From Mongoliitalea daihaiensis (GTDB taxonomy: Bacteria > Bacteroidota > Bacteroidia > Cytophagales > Cyclobacteriaceae), in contig NZ_CP063779.1 in the NCBI RefSeq assembly GCF_021596945.1, positions 4,562,001 to 4,626,000 on the forward strand: 64,000 nt of DNA, read 5' to 3'. Shown one piece after another: positions 38,890-47,727 of the stretch. A program made the translations under genes and the position numbers. The notes beneath the pieces are model-generated. The model did not search any database and was not told the DNA's origin. It saw only the letters and a program-made list of their open reading frames with translations. Position 1 is the stretch's first letter. Each line of letters starts with the position of its first letter.

Positions 38890-39258
38890 TACGCTTTTGG
38901 GTTTATTGACTATATTAACTTGGTGTTCGTTTCTTTGGATGGTTAACCTTCGCTAACTTTTCCAAAGTTGATTTAATGTTAAAGAAATCGATCTGGTTAA
39001 AATCTAAGCTCAAGAGAAGTTTTCCTTATCAATTTACCAAGACTCTTTCAACCAAATGGTGATAAATATAATAATTATCAGATGCTTAAGAAATCAATTC
39101 TAGTAATTTTATTTATGGTGTACGGATTTTTTAGAGGCCTTGTTTAGAGTACATAATTGCTACTTTGTCAATAGAGGTTGATAAATGCGCAACAGAGGTG
39201 GATTTTAATAAAATTTTATGAATGAAATTTGAGAAAATCCAAAATTAACCTCAAAATT
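38890..39258. promoter_or_regulatory. Divergent control region of AraC regulator and aldehyde dehydrogenase
   Basis: About 370 bases between divergent starts, where AraC operators are expected. GCTACTTTGTC at about 39160 comes close to a -7 box for the dehydrogenase, but spacing within the box is one base short. No clear direct repeats for AraC binding were picked out by eye. Confidence 0.35.
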
Positions 39259-40785
39259 ATGTCAACATTAACCTTATCACAGGCAAAACCTGTTGAAAGA
39301 CCTCAGATCAAAGAAAAGTATGACCATTATATAGGTGGTCAGTGGGTAGCACCTTCCTCGGGAGAATATTTTGATAACACCTCCCCCATCGATGGGAAAG
39401 TTTTTTCTAAAGCAGCTAGAGGGAATAAACAAGACGTTGAATTAGCCTTGGATGCAGCCCATGCGGCTTTTCCTGCTTGGTCTAAAACCTCTGCGGCAGA
39501 ACGGAGCCGAATCCTTAATAAGATCGCCGATGTCATCGAAGAAAATCTAGAACTACTTGCACGCATCGAAACGATCGATAATGGCAAAGCCCTTCGAGAA
39601 ACCCGTGCGGCGGACTTACCACTTTGTGTCGATCACTTCCGTTATTTTGCAGGGGTTATCCGTGCAGACGAAAGTAGCATTTCAGAACACGATGAACATA
39701 CTGTAAGTATTGCACTTCATGAGCCTTTGGGAGTAGTAGCCCAAATCATTCCATGGAATTTCCCATTATTAATGGCCACCTGGAAAATTGCTCCTGCGCT
39801 TGCTGCCGGCTGTTGCGCAATCGTAAAACCAGCCGAACAAACCCCTACCAGCATCATGGTATTGATGGAGCTGATTGGTGATTTGCTTCCTCCTGGGGTA
39901 CTCAATGTAGTCTCAGGTTTTGGCCCAGAAGCAGGAAAACCATTGGCAACCTCTCCAAGAGTAGCAAAAGTAGCATTCACAGGTGAAACTACCACTGGCC
40001 GTTTGATCATGCAATATGCATCAGAAAACCTGATTCCTGTAACCATGGAGCTGGGCGGAAAGTCGCCGAATATTTTCATGAAATCCGTTGCTGATGCAGA
40101 TGATGAATTCTTCGACAAAGCCGTGGAAGGAGCTGTATTGTTTGCACTGAATCAAGGAGAAGTTTGTACTTGTCCTTCCAGAATTCTCGTCCATGAAGAT
40201 ATTTATGATAAGTTTATGGAGCGTGTGGTAGCCCGAACCAAAGCTATCAAGATGGGTCACCCCTTAGCGGAAGATACCATGATGGGAGCTCAGGCATCCA
40301 ACGATCAGTTTGAAAAGATCCTTTCCTATTTAGATATTGGCAAGCAAGAAGGGGCTGAAGTATTGTGTGGTGGAGACAAAGCATCTCTTAATTCTGGTCT
40401 TGAGGGTGGTTTTTATATTCAACCTACCATTTTCAAAGGTCATAACAAGATGCGTATCTTCCAAGAAGAGATCTTTGGTCCAGTAACTTCTGTAACCACC
40501 TTCAAAACGACTGAAGAGGCAATTGCCATTGCCAATGATACCATGTATGGTTTGGGAGCTGGTTTATGGTCCAGAGATGCCCACGAACTGTATCAGATCC
40601 CAAGAGCTATCCAAGCAGGTAGGGTTTGGGTCAATTGTTACCATGCTTATCCGGCACATGCGCCATTTGGAGGGTATAAGAAATCTGGTTTTGGTAGAGA
40701 AAACCATTTGATGATGCTCAACCATTATCGTCAGACCAAGAATATGTTGATTTCGTATAATAAAAATAAATTAGGCTTTTTTTAA
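39259..40785 (+). CDS. NAD(P)-dependent aldehyde dehydrogenase (ExaC/AldB-like)
   Basis: 508 residues from ATG 39259, preferred over an in-frame TTG thirty bases upstream because it gives the usual N-terminus and length. Catalytic elements are complete: [20 protein letters not shown] and the cofactor-binding [11 protein letters not shown], general base Glu264 in MELGGKSPN, and the nucleophile Cys303 in [12 protein letters not shown]-terminal [16 protein letters not shown] and [12 protein letters not shown] also fit. The enzyme oxidises aldehydes to acids. The association with an AraC regulator and DUF779 is seen with acetaldehyde/alcohol-derived aldehyde dehydrogenases, so a short aliphatic aldehyde is likely, by inference. 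Confidence 0.93.
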   Translation: MSTLTLSQAKPVERPQIKEKYDHYIGGQWVAPSSGEYFDNTSPIDGKVFSKAARGNKQDVELALDAAHAAFPAWSKTSAAERSRILNKIADVIEENLELLARIETIDNGKALRETRAADLPLCVDHFRYFAGVIRADESSISEHDEHTVSIALHEPLGVVAQIIPWNFPLLMATWKIAPALAAGCCAIVKPAEQTPTSIMVLMELIGDLLPPGVLNVVSGFGPEAGKPLATSPRVAKVAFTGETTTGRLIMQYASENLIPVTMELGGKSPNIFMKSVADADDEFFDKAVEGAVLFALNQGEVCTCPSRILVHEDIYDKFMERVVARTKAIKMGHPLAEDTMMGAQASNDQFEKILSYLDIGKQEGAEVLCGGDKASLNSGLEGGFYIQPTIFKGHNKMRIFQEEIFGPVTSVTTFKTTEEAIAIANDTMYGLGAGLWSRDAHELYQIPRAIQAGRVWVNCYHAYPAHAPFGGYKKSGFGRENHLMMLNHYRQTKNMLISYNKNKLGFF

Positions 40786-40826
40786 GAGAAGCGAGATACG
40801 AGAAGCGAGAGGTTAGAGAGGGAGCA

Positions 40827-40994
40827 GTTGGCAGTGAACAGTGAACAGTTGACAGTGAGCAGTTGACAGTGAACAGTGAACAGTTGACAGTGAACAGTGA
40901 ACAGTTGGCAGTGAGCAGTTGACAGTGTTTAGTGAGCAGTGAGCAGTGAGCAGTGAGCAGTGAGCAGTGAGCAGTGAGCAGTGAGCAGTGAGCA
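40827..40994. repeat. 24-copy heptamer array GT(G/T)(A/G)(A/G)CA
   Basis: 168 bases divide exactly into 24 heptamers. The first fifteen mix GTGAACA, GTTGACA, GTGAGCA, GTTGGCA and one GTGTTTA; the last nine (40932-40994) are all GTGAGCA. Related but shorter tracts occur at about 56708-56880 and 57832-57890. It lies between the aldehyde dehydrogenase and DUF779 genes. Confidence 0.95.
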
Positions 40995-41005
40995 GTCTCC
41001 TCTTT

Positions 41006-41044
41006 AGGAACTTTTCCAAAGTTTGAAACTTTGGAAAAGTTCCT
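41006..41044. repeat. 39-base perfect palindrome (AGGAACTTTTCCAAAGTTT arms)
   Basis: Arms of 19 bases, AGGAACTTTTCCAAAGTTT and its exact reverse complement, flank a single G at 41025. It could form a hairpin and sits right behind the heptamer array. Single half-elements with AACTTTGGAAAAGTT recur at about 57021 and 58145 in similar intergenic mosaics. There is no T run long enough to call it a terminator with confidence. Confidence 0.8.
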
Positions 41045-41093
41045 TTGCCTTTAAAATCTTTCAATTCGTGTCTCCTTTCTCGCTTCTTTGTCT

Positions 41094-41225
41094 CGTCCTG
41101 AAAATACTTGACACTTTTTTTAAGAATTATTCTCTTGTTTATTTGCCACCATTATATAGCCGATCATGTCTACCAAAGTTAGGAGGCATATATCAACTTA
41201 TTTCGCGTAAGCATATTTCATTGAT
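41094..41225. repeat. Interspersed repeat, copy 1 (CCTGAAAATACTTGACAC...)
   Basis: About 130 bases, beginning CCTGAAAATACTTGACACTT and ending with GGCATATATCAACTTATTTC and GCGTAAGCATAT, are closely similar to 59881-59995, apart from an insertion of about two dozen bases here. Flanking DNA is purine-rich on the left (GAGAAGCGAGA) and pyrimidine-rich on the right (TCTCGCTTCT) at both sites. It may be a decayed insertion-sequence end or a small non-autonomous element; no transposase is present. Confidence 0.75.
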
Positions 41226-41275
41226 TCTCTCGCTTCTAAATTCTCGATTCTCAAATCTAAAATCTAAAATACTTC

Positions 41276-41683
41276 ATGAAAAACCAAGTACCCCGAGTCA
41301 TCTTATCAGAAGCTGCTATTGAAACGATTGATACCTTACGGAAGCGTTTTGGTACGGATTTGATGTTCCATCAAAGCGGGGGCTGTTGCGATGGTTCTTC
41401 TCCTATGTGTTTTGAAAAGGGGGATTTCAAGGTAGGGTCCAATGATATTTGGATGGGAAATATTTATGGCTGCGATTTTTTTATGAATCAGGATCAATTT
41501 GAATATTGGAAACATACGCAATTGACCTTGGATGTGACTCCCGGACGAGGCAGTAGTTTTTCCATAGAGATCCCCATGGGGATTCGGTTTATAATCCGTT
41601 CTAGATTGTTTACCATGGAGGAGTTGGGAAACCTGATTCCTACCAAAACAGGGGAAGAAATGATGGAAGAGGGGTTATTGTAA
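41276..41683 (+). CDS. DUF779 family protein
   Basis: 135 residues, full length for the family. The conserved QSGGCCDGSSPMC motif (about residues 33-46), with three Cys, is intact, together with GSNDIWMGNIYGCDFFMN. These small cytoplasmic proteins are nearly always encoded next to aldehyde dehydrogenases like the one at 39259, and the Cys-rich motif suggests a metal or redox role, but the function is not established. The 490 bases between the two genes are filled with repeats, so they may not share one message here. Confidence 0.88.
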   Translation: MKNQVPRVILSEAAIETIDTLRKRFGTDLMFHQSGGCCDGSSPMCFEKGDFKVGSNDIWMGNIYGCDFFMNQDQFEYWKHTQLTLDVTPGRGSSFSIEIPMGIRFIIRSRLFTMEELGNLIPTKTGEEMMEEGLL

Positions 41684-41703
41684 CTTTTAATTCGTGAAAA
41701 ATT

Positions 41704-42137
41704 CAACTCCTCCGGAGTTGGGAGGATTAAAATTCTAATACACGCTTTTCCCCGAGTTGGCACTCGGGGCTACTAACCTGTGGTAGATAACTCCTATCGG
41801 AGTTGTAGCAGAAATATTACTCCAATTTCCTGCTTTCTGATCTGGATTACAACAACCCTGAGTAAATGATGGGGACTGAAATCATACGTTTGCAGTTGTA
41901 GCAGAAAAATTACTCCAATTTCTTGTTTTCTGATTTGAAATACAGCTTCCGAAGGTGGTTTTCTTTCGTATTCGTCTAAACCCAATGAAAAATTCTACCA
42001 CAAGTGCTGAGAGAATTACACACACCGCTTTGAAAGTGGATTGGTAGTCGTATCCGACCATGATCGTGGAGAAAATCCCAAACACCGACAGAAGTTTAAT
42101 CCAGAAGGGCAGTATCCCCGAGTCGCTACTCAGGGAT
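41704..42137. repeat. REP-like hairpins with GTAG tags and a 44-bp direct repeat
   Basis: The non-coding stretch 41684-42194 holds several hairpins: CAACTCC/GGAGTTG (41704-41720); CCCCGAGT-TGGC-ACTCGGGG (41750-41769) followed by CTAC, i.e. GTAG before the stem on the other strand; AACTCC-TATC-GGAGTT followed by GTAG (41789-41808); and a decayed CCCCGAGT/ACTCAGGG stem (42114-42137). A 44-base direct repeat starting AGTTGTAGCAGAA lies at 41801 and 41894. GTAG next to a palindrome is the hallmark of REP elements mobilised by RAYT (IS200-like) transposases. No such transposase is in the window. Minus-strand frames across this tract are not genes. Confidence 0.7.
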
Positions 42138-42194
42138 AAATAAACTCCCATGCATCATTTCAAGTCTGGCAGGAGTTGAATTCATCTTGCAGAA

Positions 42195-42674
42195 CTATTG
42201 ATCCAGCTGTATCACCCTAGAAAAGAACATCCGAGTAATGAATATTCCTGAACTGTCCGTTTCTCCTGCATGGCTTTCTACCGCTGAGGTGACATAGGCC
42301 AAGGTAAAACCCTCAGATTCCAACTCCATGATACGCGCACCGATCATGGCATCATTCGAAGCAATGTTTTGAAAATTAATCCCAACTCCAGAAAAGAAGT
42401 TTAACAGCTTCGTCTCATCAAATTTATCCACTTTCAACTCCTTTCTACTCACAGAGCGCTGACTAGACCGCTTACCGTCAGTTCGGGAAGTCCTGAAGAC
42501 CTCCGTATCTACCTCTGTCATATTTTCAATGATTCGAGATCTACCTAATCCCATAGGAACGATGGACTCAACAACAGTTACAACTTTCCACTCTTTTACC
42601 TGATTGGATGGCTCTTGTGCAAAAGCAATCCCTGTCAGCAGCATAAAAACTGCGAGAAAACTTATTTTTTTCAT
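42195..42674 (-). CDS. Small secreted protein, unknown
   Basis: 159 residues with a clear signal peptide (1-20, ..TGIAFAQ). The mature part contains VKEWKVVTVVESIVPMGLGR, a Ser/Arg-rich middle and no Cys. It does not match a family I know. The start is fixed by the signal peptide. It stands alone between the REP-like tract and the divergent CCC1-type transporter; regulation is not visible. Confidence 0.62.
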   Translation of the reverse strand: MKKISFLAVFMLLTGIAFAQEPSNQVKEWKVVTVVESIVPMGLGRSRIIENMTEVDTEVFRTSRTDGKRSSQRSVSRKELKVDKFDETKLLNFFSGVGINFQNIASNDAMIGARIMELESEGFTLAYVTSAVESHAGETDSSGIFITRMFFSRVIQLDQ

Positions 42675-42981
42675 AAATTGAAATGTTTTGTAAAATTTTG
42701 ACTAATTGAGACAAAATAAAATAAAATTTCATAATTATAAGCAATCTTTCTATTAGTTAAACCGTGACCAAAGAGTCTAAGGCGGAAGACAGTATTTTGA
42801 AAGGAAAGACAGGGCGGTGCATGATGATACAAAAGACTTGTTTGAAAGGTGGAAATGCTGCTCTTCAACCAAACCCCAGCTGAATCCTCCAGTAAGCATG
42901 TTTACTGATCTGTTTTTAAACATTAAATTTAGTTATTACCAGATACGCATCAAACAACAAAAAATTTTATCCATACTCCTC

Positions 42982-43698
42982 ATGCAAAATGAATCCACAA
43001 TCCATCAAAAAATCTCTTTTGTGGGGAATAGCCAAAAATACCTGCGGGAGTTTGTCTACGGAGGAGTAGATGGAGCAGTGACCACCTTTGCGGTAGTGGC
43101 AGGCGCTGTAGGGGCAGGTTTCGAGACCGATATCATCATTATTTTGGGTTTTGCCAATCTTCTAGCAGATGGATTTTCCATGTCTGTAGGGGCCTATCTT
43201 TCCTCCAAAACTGAAAAGGAACACTACCAAAAAATCAAAGCAACCGAATACTGGGAAATAGACAATATCCCTGAAAAAGAGCGAGAAGAAGTAGCAGAAA
43301 TCTATCGAGCCAAAGGTTTCGAAGGGGAACTTTTACAACAAGTAGTGGACACCATCATTTCGAATAGAGACCGATGGGTAGATGAAATGATGAAAAATGA
43401 ATTAAACCTGATTCCTGAGAAAAAAAGCTCTTTTAAAATAGGGCTTGCTACCTTCCTTTCTTTTGTCTGTGTAGGCTTTATCCCTTTACTTGCTTACGTG
43501 TCTCAATTGAATAACCCATTTGTACTGGCCTCTATCTTGACAGGTTTGGCATTTATCGGAATTGGTTGGTTAAAAAGTTTAGTAAACGCTACACATCTTC
43601 TTAAAAGCATACTCGAAACCTTGATTTTAGGGGTATTAGCAGCCCTGATTGCTTACGGGGTCGGTAATTTGTTGGAATCACTCATCAAAAATTGGTAA
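42982..43698 (+). CDS. VIT1/CCC1-family membrane transporter
   Basis: 238 residues from ATG 42982. The longer frame back to 42817 has no membrane-protein character and is not used. [20 protein letters not shown] and [21 protein letters not shown] are the family signatures of the first helices, with the conserved Asp and Gly residues in the metal path. A charged cytoplasmic segment (about 75-145, [20 protein letters not shown]) forms the metal-binding domain, and three more helices follow. The family exports Fe(II)/Mn(II) by proton antiport in eukaryotes; bacterial members are thought to act similarly. The next gene starts two bases after the stop. Confidence 0.88.
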   Translation: MQNESTIHQKISFVGNSQKYLREFVYGGVDGAVTTFAVVAGAVGAGFETDIIIILGFANLLADGFSMSVGAYLSSKTEKEHYQKIKATEYWEIDNIPEKEREEVAEIYRAKGFEGELLQQVVDTIISNRDRWVDEMMKNELNLIPEKKSSFKIGLATFLSFVCVGFIPLLAYVSQLNNPFVLASILTGLAFIGIGWLKSLVNATHLLKSILETLILGVLAALIAYGVGNLLESLIKNW

Positions 43699-43700
43699 TT

Positions 43701-44450
43701 ATGACTACAATCGAAGAAATCATCAAGCGCTTGGATGAAATCATCCTTTTTTGCAAACAACAACAATCCCGAATCGGGTACTTTGCAGTACTTTACAGAC
43801 AAGTGACGGTTCGAATTAAAAACGGCATCGATCGCCAAGAATTTGAGGACAATCCGCGCATGGAAAAGTTGGATGTAATTTTCGCCAAACGATTCATCGA
43901 TGCTTTTGATGAATTCAGCCGGGGAAAACAGCCTACTGAAAGTTGGAGGTTAACTTTTGAAGCTGCCAATCAAGGGAATTTGACCGTGATGCAGCATTTA
44001 CTCCTTGGTATGAATGCGCATATCAATTTGGATTTGGGCATTGCAGCAGCCCAAACCATGAATTACCAAAACTTACAGCTTATTGAAGCAGACTTTAATT
44101 ACATCAATGTGGTATTGGGTGAACTGGTGGATGATACCAAAACACAAATCAGCAGGTTTTCTCCACTTTTCAAGTTACTTGTACCTCTGGCAAAAGGGAA
44201 AGATGAAATTTTGGTTAACTTCAGCATTAAGGTAGCTAGACAGGGCGCTTGGAAATTTTCCAATTCTTATGCAGGGAGTATTCACAAAACCGAAAGCATC
44301 GCTCAAAGAGATACCGCAATAGCCAAACTTGCACAAGGCATGATTCATCCAGGGAAAAGAATCAGTTTTATCATGCGGCTTGTTTCTCTGACCGAATGGA
44401 AATCTGTACCCTCTATCATCCAAGATCTGGAACAAATCGGTGCTTCTTGA
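43701..44450 (+). CDS. Uncharacterised soluble protein downstream of CCC1-type transporter
   Basis: 249 residues from ATG 43701 (an upstream TTG overlapping the transporter stop is less likely). Mainly helical, no signal peptide or membrane segment. The stretch MDTTIEE-like N-terminus, IGYFAVLYRQVTVRIKNGID and FDEFSRGKQPTESWRLTFEA recall a Bacteroidota protein family of unknown function with DUF5995-like helical content; I cannot name it safely. Being two bases behind the transporter gene it is surely co-transcribed and may take part in metal handling, by inference. Confidence 0.6.
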   Translation: MTTIEEIIKRLDEIILFCKQQQSRIGYFAVLYRQVTVRIKNGIDRQEFEDNPRMEKLDVIFAKRFIDAFDEFSRGKQPTESWRLTFEAANQGNLTVMQHLLLGMNAHINLDLGIAAAQTMNYQNLQLIEADFNYINVVLGELVDDTKTQISRFSPLFKLLVPLAKGKDEILVNFSIKVARQGAWKFSNSYAGSIHKTESIAQRDTAIAKLAQGMIHPGKRISFIMRLVSLTEWKSVPSIIQDLEQIGAS

Positions 44451-44494
44451 TGGATACAGATTGGCTTTTCCCGAATACAAGGCTACTCAATTGC

Positions 44495-45514
44495 TTAAAT
44501 TTCCTGCTGATACTTCATGATTCGTCTTTCAGACCCTAGTTCGAGCTTGACTGTTTTTTCCTGCACAAATACGGACACTCCTTGTTCCGTCAGTGCTAAC
44601 AACTCATCATACGGTCCTTTAGGTGCAAGCAACTTTACCAGAATAGGCGCACATTCTAAGGCTATGAGCAATACACTGATCATGAGTCCTGCAAAAGCAA
44701 TGGTCGGTTTTTCCTGTCCTACCGCGTGTAGGGCATCCAAGCGTGCTCCCAACCCATCAAACCCATCTATAGACGGTTGGATTTTTTGCAGTTCTTGAGA
44801 TTTCAACTCTTCTAAAGCGGCTATTTCCCTATCCAAACTATCCTTTTTCGATAAGGCATAGACCTGATAGGTTGCAAGCTCTTTTTCAGCAGCATCCAAC
44901 TGTTGCTCTTTCTTTTTGGCATTGGTCCCCAAACCTACAATCCCACTACTGCTAGCCGACTTTACCCCAAAACGCTCCAAATCATACTCGGCTTGCAATT
45001 TATCCCGAAAGGCAAGTTTACTCGAAAGCTCTTGATCATATTGTCTTTTTTCTTCTCGGATCTGCTCGACCTCCTGAAAGCCTTCTTCCAAAGCTATCTT
45101 GCTGGATTTGAATAGTTCTACCCGCTGCTCATCCAGCTTTCTATCGATTTCTCGCTCAAATACTTTTAATTCCAAAGGCTTGGCTATCACAAATGCCAGC
45201 AATACTGCAAATACGATTCGGGGGAAAGCTACTTTCAACTCTGACCAAAACTTATCTTTTTTTCGAATACTTGCGACAATAAATCGGTCGAGGTTAAAAA
45301 TCATTAATCCCCAAACCACAGCAAAAGCTATGGCCAATGCAGGGGATTGAAATATGATCCAAAAAGCATAACCTGCCGAAAATGTAGCGAGCAGGGCCGT
45401 AAGGAAAACTGTCGCCCCTATGCCTAGTACCTTTTGCAATTCACTTGGACATCGTTTCAGCAAAGGCACATAATACCCAGACGCAAAAAGAAAGAATTGT
45501 TGAAATTTGTTCAT
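44495..45514 (-). CDS. DUF4407 membrane protein
   Basis: 339 residues from ATG 45514 (MNKFQQFFLFASGYYVPLLK); an in-frame ATG 33 bases upstream adds an unlikely leader. Two hydrophobic hairpins near the N-terminus (about 30-95) follow the pattern of DUF4407, including GLMIFNLDRFIVASIRKKD. A long charged coiled coil (about 115-245, EEKRQYDQELSSKL) and a last hydrophobic helix (GLMISVLLIALECAPILVKLL) complete the domain. The cellular role of the family is unknown. It is divergent from the SGNH hydrolase gene and convergent with the gene at 43701. Confidence 0.82.
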   Translation of the reverse strand: MNKFQQFFLFASGYYVPLLKRCPSELQKVLGIGATVFLTALLATFSAGYAFWIIFQSPALAIAFAVVWGLMIFNLDRFIVASIRKKDKFWSELKVAFPRIVFAVLLAFVIAKPLELKVFEREIDRKLDEQRVELFKSSKIALEEGFQEVEQIREEKRQYDQELSSKLAFRDKLQAEYDLERFGVKSASSSGIVGLGTNAKKKEQQLDAAEKELATYQVYALSKKDSLDREIAALEELKSQELQKIQPSIDGFDGLGARLDALHAVGQEKPTIAFAGLMISVLLIALECAPILVKLLAPKGPYDELLALTEQGVSVFVQEKTVKLELGSERRIMKYQQEI

Positions 45515-45767
45515 AATTTTATGGATCATAACCGAACAACCCATCAAAAAGCGGACTCAATTGGGCTTCTTTGAATACTAAAAAAATATTTTGTGACAGA
45601 CCCTCTCCATTTGGTGACCAAAGTTCGATTTTTGTGTCTAAATAAATTGAATCAAAAAATCTCTACCATCTCTTATCAATTGTTGGCTACATAATTGTAG
45701 TTGTTATCGTACACTAACTGTCCGAAATAAAGACAATCTCTTTGGCTTACGTAAAATAAAAACCACT

Positions 45768-46442
45768 ATGCAAACCATTTTAAAATATTTCTTCTTTCTA
45801 TCCTTATGGGGCGTATCCTTCTCGATAGCTGCTCAGGACATTCGTTTTCAAAAAGAGGTACATGCCCTTCAAGAAAAATATCCTCCTGAAAAATTTCAAG
45901 CAGCTTCTTACTTGTTTACTGGTAGCTCTTCGATTCGCTTTTGGAAGGAACTGACAAACCTTCCTTCCGATCAGCCCATCCTGAATATGGGTTTCGGCGG
46001 ATCAAGAGCAGATGACTTAACTAGGCATCTTGAAGCTTTGGTAATCCCTTATCAACCATCCAAAATATTTATTTATGAGGGAGACAATGACCTAGCTGAT
46101 GGTATGCCCAGCCTTCAGATAATGAATGAGTTCTTTGGGATTACCCAGCGTATTCATACGGCTTTTCCCAAGAGTACGATTTATATTCTTAGTCCAAAGC
46201 CAAGCATCAGCCGCTGGCATTTAAAAGCTGAATACGAAGAATTGAATAACCTCCTCAAGCTATTTACAGAAGGGCAGCCCTATTTAGAGTTTATCGATCT
46301 TTGGTCACCTCTCTTAAATCCAGAAGGTGAACCTAATCCTGATTACTTTATTGAAGACAAATTGCATCTCAACGAAAAAGGATATGAACAGTGGAATAAA
46401 GTGATCAAACTTTATCTACAAGCGAATGAAGATGGGTCGTAA
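45768..46442 (+). CDS. Exported SGNH/GDSL-family hydrolase
   Basis: 224 residues. Signal peptide 1-23 (..SIAAQ). Block I is FTGSSSIRFW with Ser54 as probable nucleophile, a Gly block appears as MGFGGSRADDL, the block III Asn in YEGDNDLADG, and block V as EDKLHLNEKGYEQW with Asp197 and His200, so the catalytic set is complete. The protein is likely a periplasmic esterase, lipase or deacetylase acting on acylated sugars or lipids. It is alone on its strand, about 110 bases before the OmpA operon. Confidence 0.87.
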   Translation: MQTILKYFFFLSLWGVSFSIAAQDIRFQKEVHALQEKYPPEKFQAASYLFTGSSSIRFWKELTNLPSDQPILNMGFGGSRADDLTRHLEALVIPYQPSKIFIYEGDNDLADGMPSLQIMNEFFGITQRIHTAFPKSTIYILSPKPSISRWHLKAEYEELNNLLKLFTEGQPYLEFIDLWSPLLNPEGEPNPDYFIEDKLHLNEKGYEQWNKVIKLYLQANEDGS

Positions 46443-46555
46443 AAAAGGCTAGAAATAATGATTCAAACTGTTTTTTATTGCATAAAAATTAGTTAAATTG
46501 CTACTAAACCCACCAAAAATACAATAGTCACCAACTATCTTTTACATATAATCAA

Positions 46556-47725
46556 ATGAAACTACGTATGAAATCTTTTATGCTATTGACACTCTTCTCA
46601 TATTGTATCATTCATTCTATTGATGCTCAAGTTACTGGAGTTCGGTTCAACATTATTTCCAATGAGATCAACAATAATCGAGCATTGCCTTCTGAAGAGC
46701 GCTTTTACATCACAGGACAATTACCTACAGGTGTAGAAATGGTCAGTCTAGATATCAATAGGACGGGCAAGCGGAGTATTCAATCCTACAATTGGAGGAA
46801 AGCTTTTGATTTTGAAACCAATGACTTCGAACTCTTGGTATCAGAACCTTTGAGAAACAATGAGAACTACGACTTGGTATTCCAATATTTTATCCGTGCA
46901 GACGAACAGCAAATCGACTTTGTCAACAATGCCATCACCAAAAATTTAGAGGCTTATGTAAGGGGTAACTTCGAAGTAAGAAAGAACGGTATCAAGAGCA
47001 ACAATGGTCTTGGAGTCGTACAAAATCAACTCGAACAAATCGTTATCCAAGGTTTGATGGATTATAGAAACTTCTTAGGCAGGGATTTTAATGGCTTCAG
47101 CGATGTGGTGGTTCAAAAACTAAATCAGAGTAAGCAATTGAAACTTAGAAGAGCGAAGTTTTCGATTTTAAAAAAATCATCTGAAGACAATTCCAAAGCT
47201 GTTTATGCCGACAACTATTTAGAAGAACTGGTAGCTACATTAAGCAATGAGGTCAGGCAATACTTGGGCAATAACTTATTGGTTTTGGCCGATGAGCGTA
47301 AAGTTCTGAACTACATTACAGAGAAAAAACAAAATTCTTTACCTCTGAATTTCGGATATGCTACCATTCCTATCAAACGACAATTATCCTCAACTGAATA
47401 TCTGCATGGTCCTTATGTAGGCTTTTCTGTTCCTTTAGGCAACCGAAACTTTACCAAATTCCTCGGTAATGCCTCTTTTTCCACTGGTGTTTTCTTAACC
47501 AATTTTGAAGCTTCATCGGGAGAGTCCATCAAAGGAGATCTCATCGGTCTTCCTATTTATGCTGGTTTGGGGTATAAAGTATTTCAAGTATTCCGATTTA
47601 ATGTGGGAGCAGTGATGCTCAACATGGATGACCTTGGGAGTGGTCCACGCCAAACCTACATTCAACCCTTTGCCGGGCTAAGTTTGGAGTTTAATTTATG
47701 GTTAGGTCTTAAAAACAGGAGGTAA
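46556..47725 (+). CDS. Exported protein of unknown function in OmpA operon
   Basis: 389 residues with a signal peptide (about 1-25, ..HSIDAQ). The N-terminal half (to about 130) looks like an immunoglobulin-type beta domain. The C-terminal third is rich in alternating hydrophobic residues and ends in SLEFNLWLGLKNRR, as expected for an outer-membrane-associated beta structure. No family recognised. The next gene starts two bases after its stop, so it works with the OmpA-family protein, perhaps as part of one envelope assembly. Confidence 0.65.
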   Translation: MKLRMKSFMLLTLFSYCIIHSIDAQVTGVRFNIISNEINNNRALPSEERFYITGQLPTGVEMVSLDINRTGKRSIQSYNWRKAFDFETNDFELLVSEPLRNNENYDLVFQYFIRADEQQIDFVNNAITKNLEAYVRGNFEVRKNGIKSNNGLGVVQNQLEQIVIQGLMDYRNFLGRDFNGFSDVVVQKLNQSKQLKLRRAKFSILKKSSEDNSKAVYADNYLEELVATLSNEVRQYLGNNLLVLADERKVLNYITEKKQNSLPLNFGYATIPIKRQLSSTEYLHGPYVGFSVPLGNRNFTKFLGNASFSTGVFLTNFEASSGESIKGDLIGLPIYAGLGYKVFQVFRFNVGAVMLNMDDLGSGPRQTYIQPFAGLSLEFNLWLGLKNRR

Positions 47726-47727
47726 GT

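Noticed and set aside
40813-41064. Minus-strand frame encoding repeated SLLTAHC peptides
   Set aside because: Direct translation of the heptamer array; no protein-like flanks. The same applies to the minus-strand frame at 56503-56784.
41094-41225. Complete insertion sequence
   Set aside because: No transposase frame or clear terminal inverted repeats with target duplication; only a short repeat shared with 59881-59995.
41882-42151. 89-residue minus-strand frame with two hydrophobic stretches
   Set aside because: Both its ends read through REP-like hairpins and the direct repeat, and there is no start context or family match.
42817-42981. N-terminal extension of the CCC1-type transporter
   Set aside because: The 55 extra residues are polar and Cys-containing, without similarity to the family, whose conserved part begins after ATG 42982.
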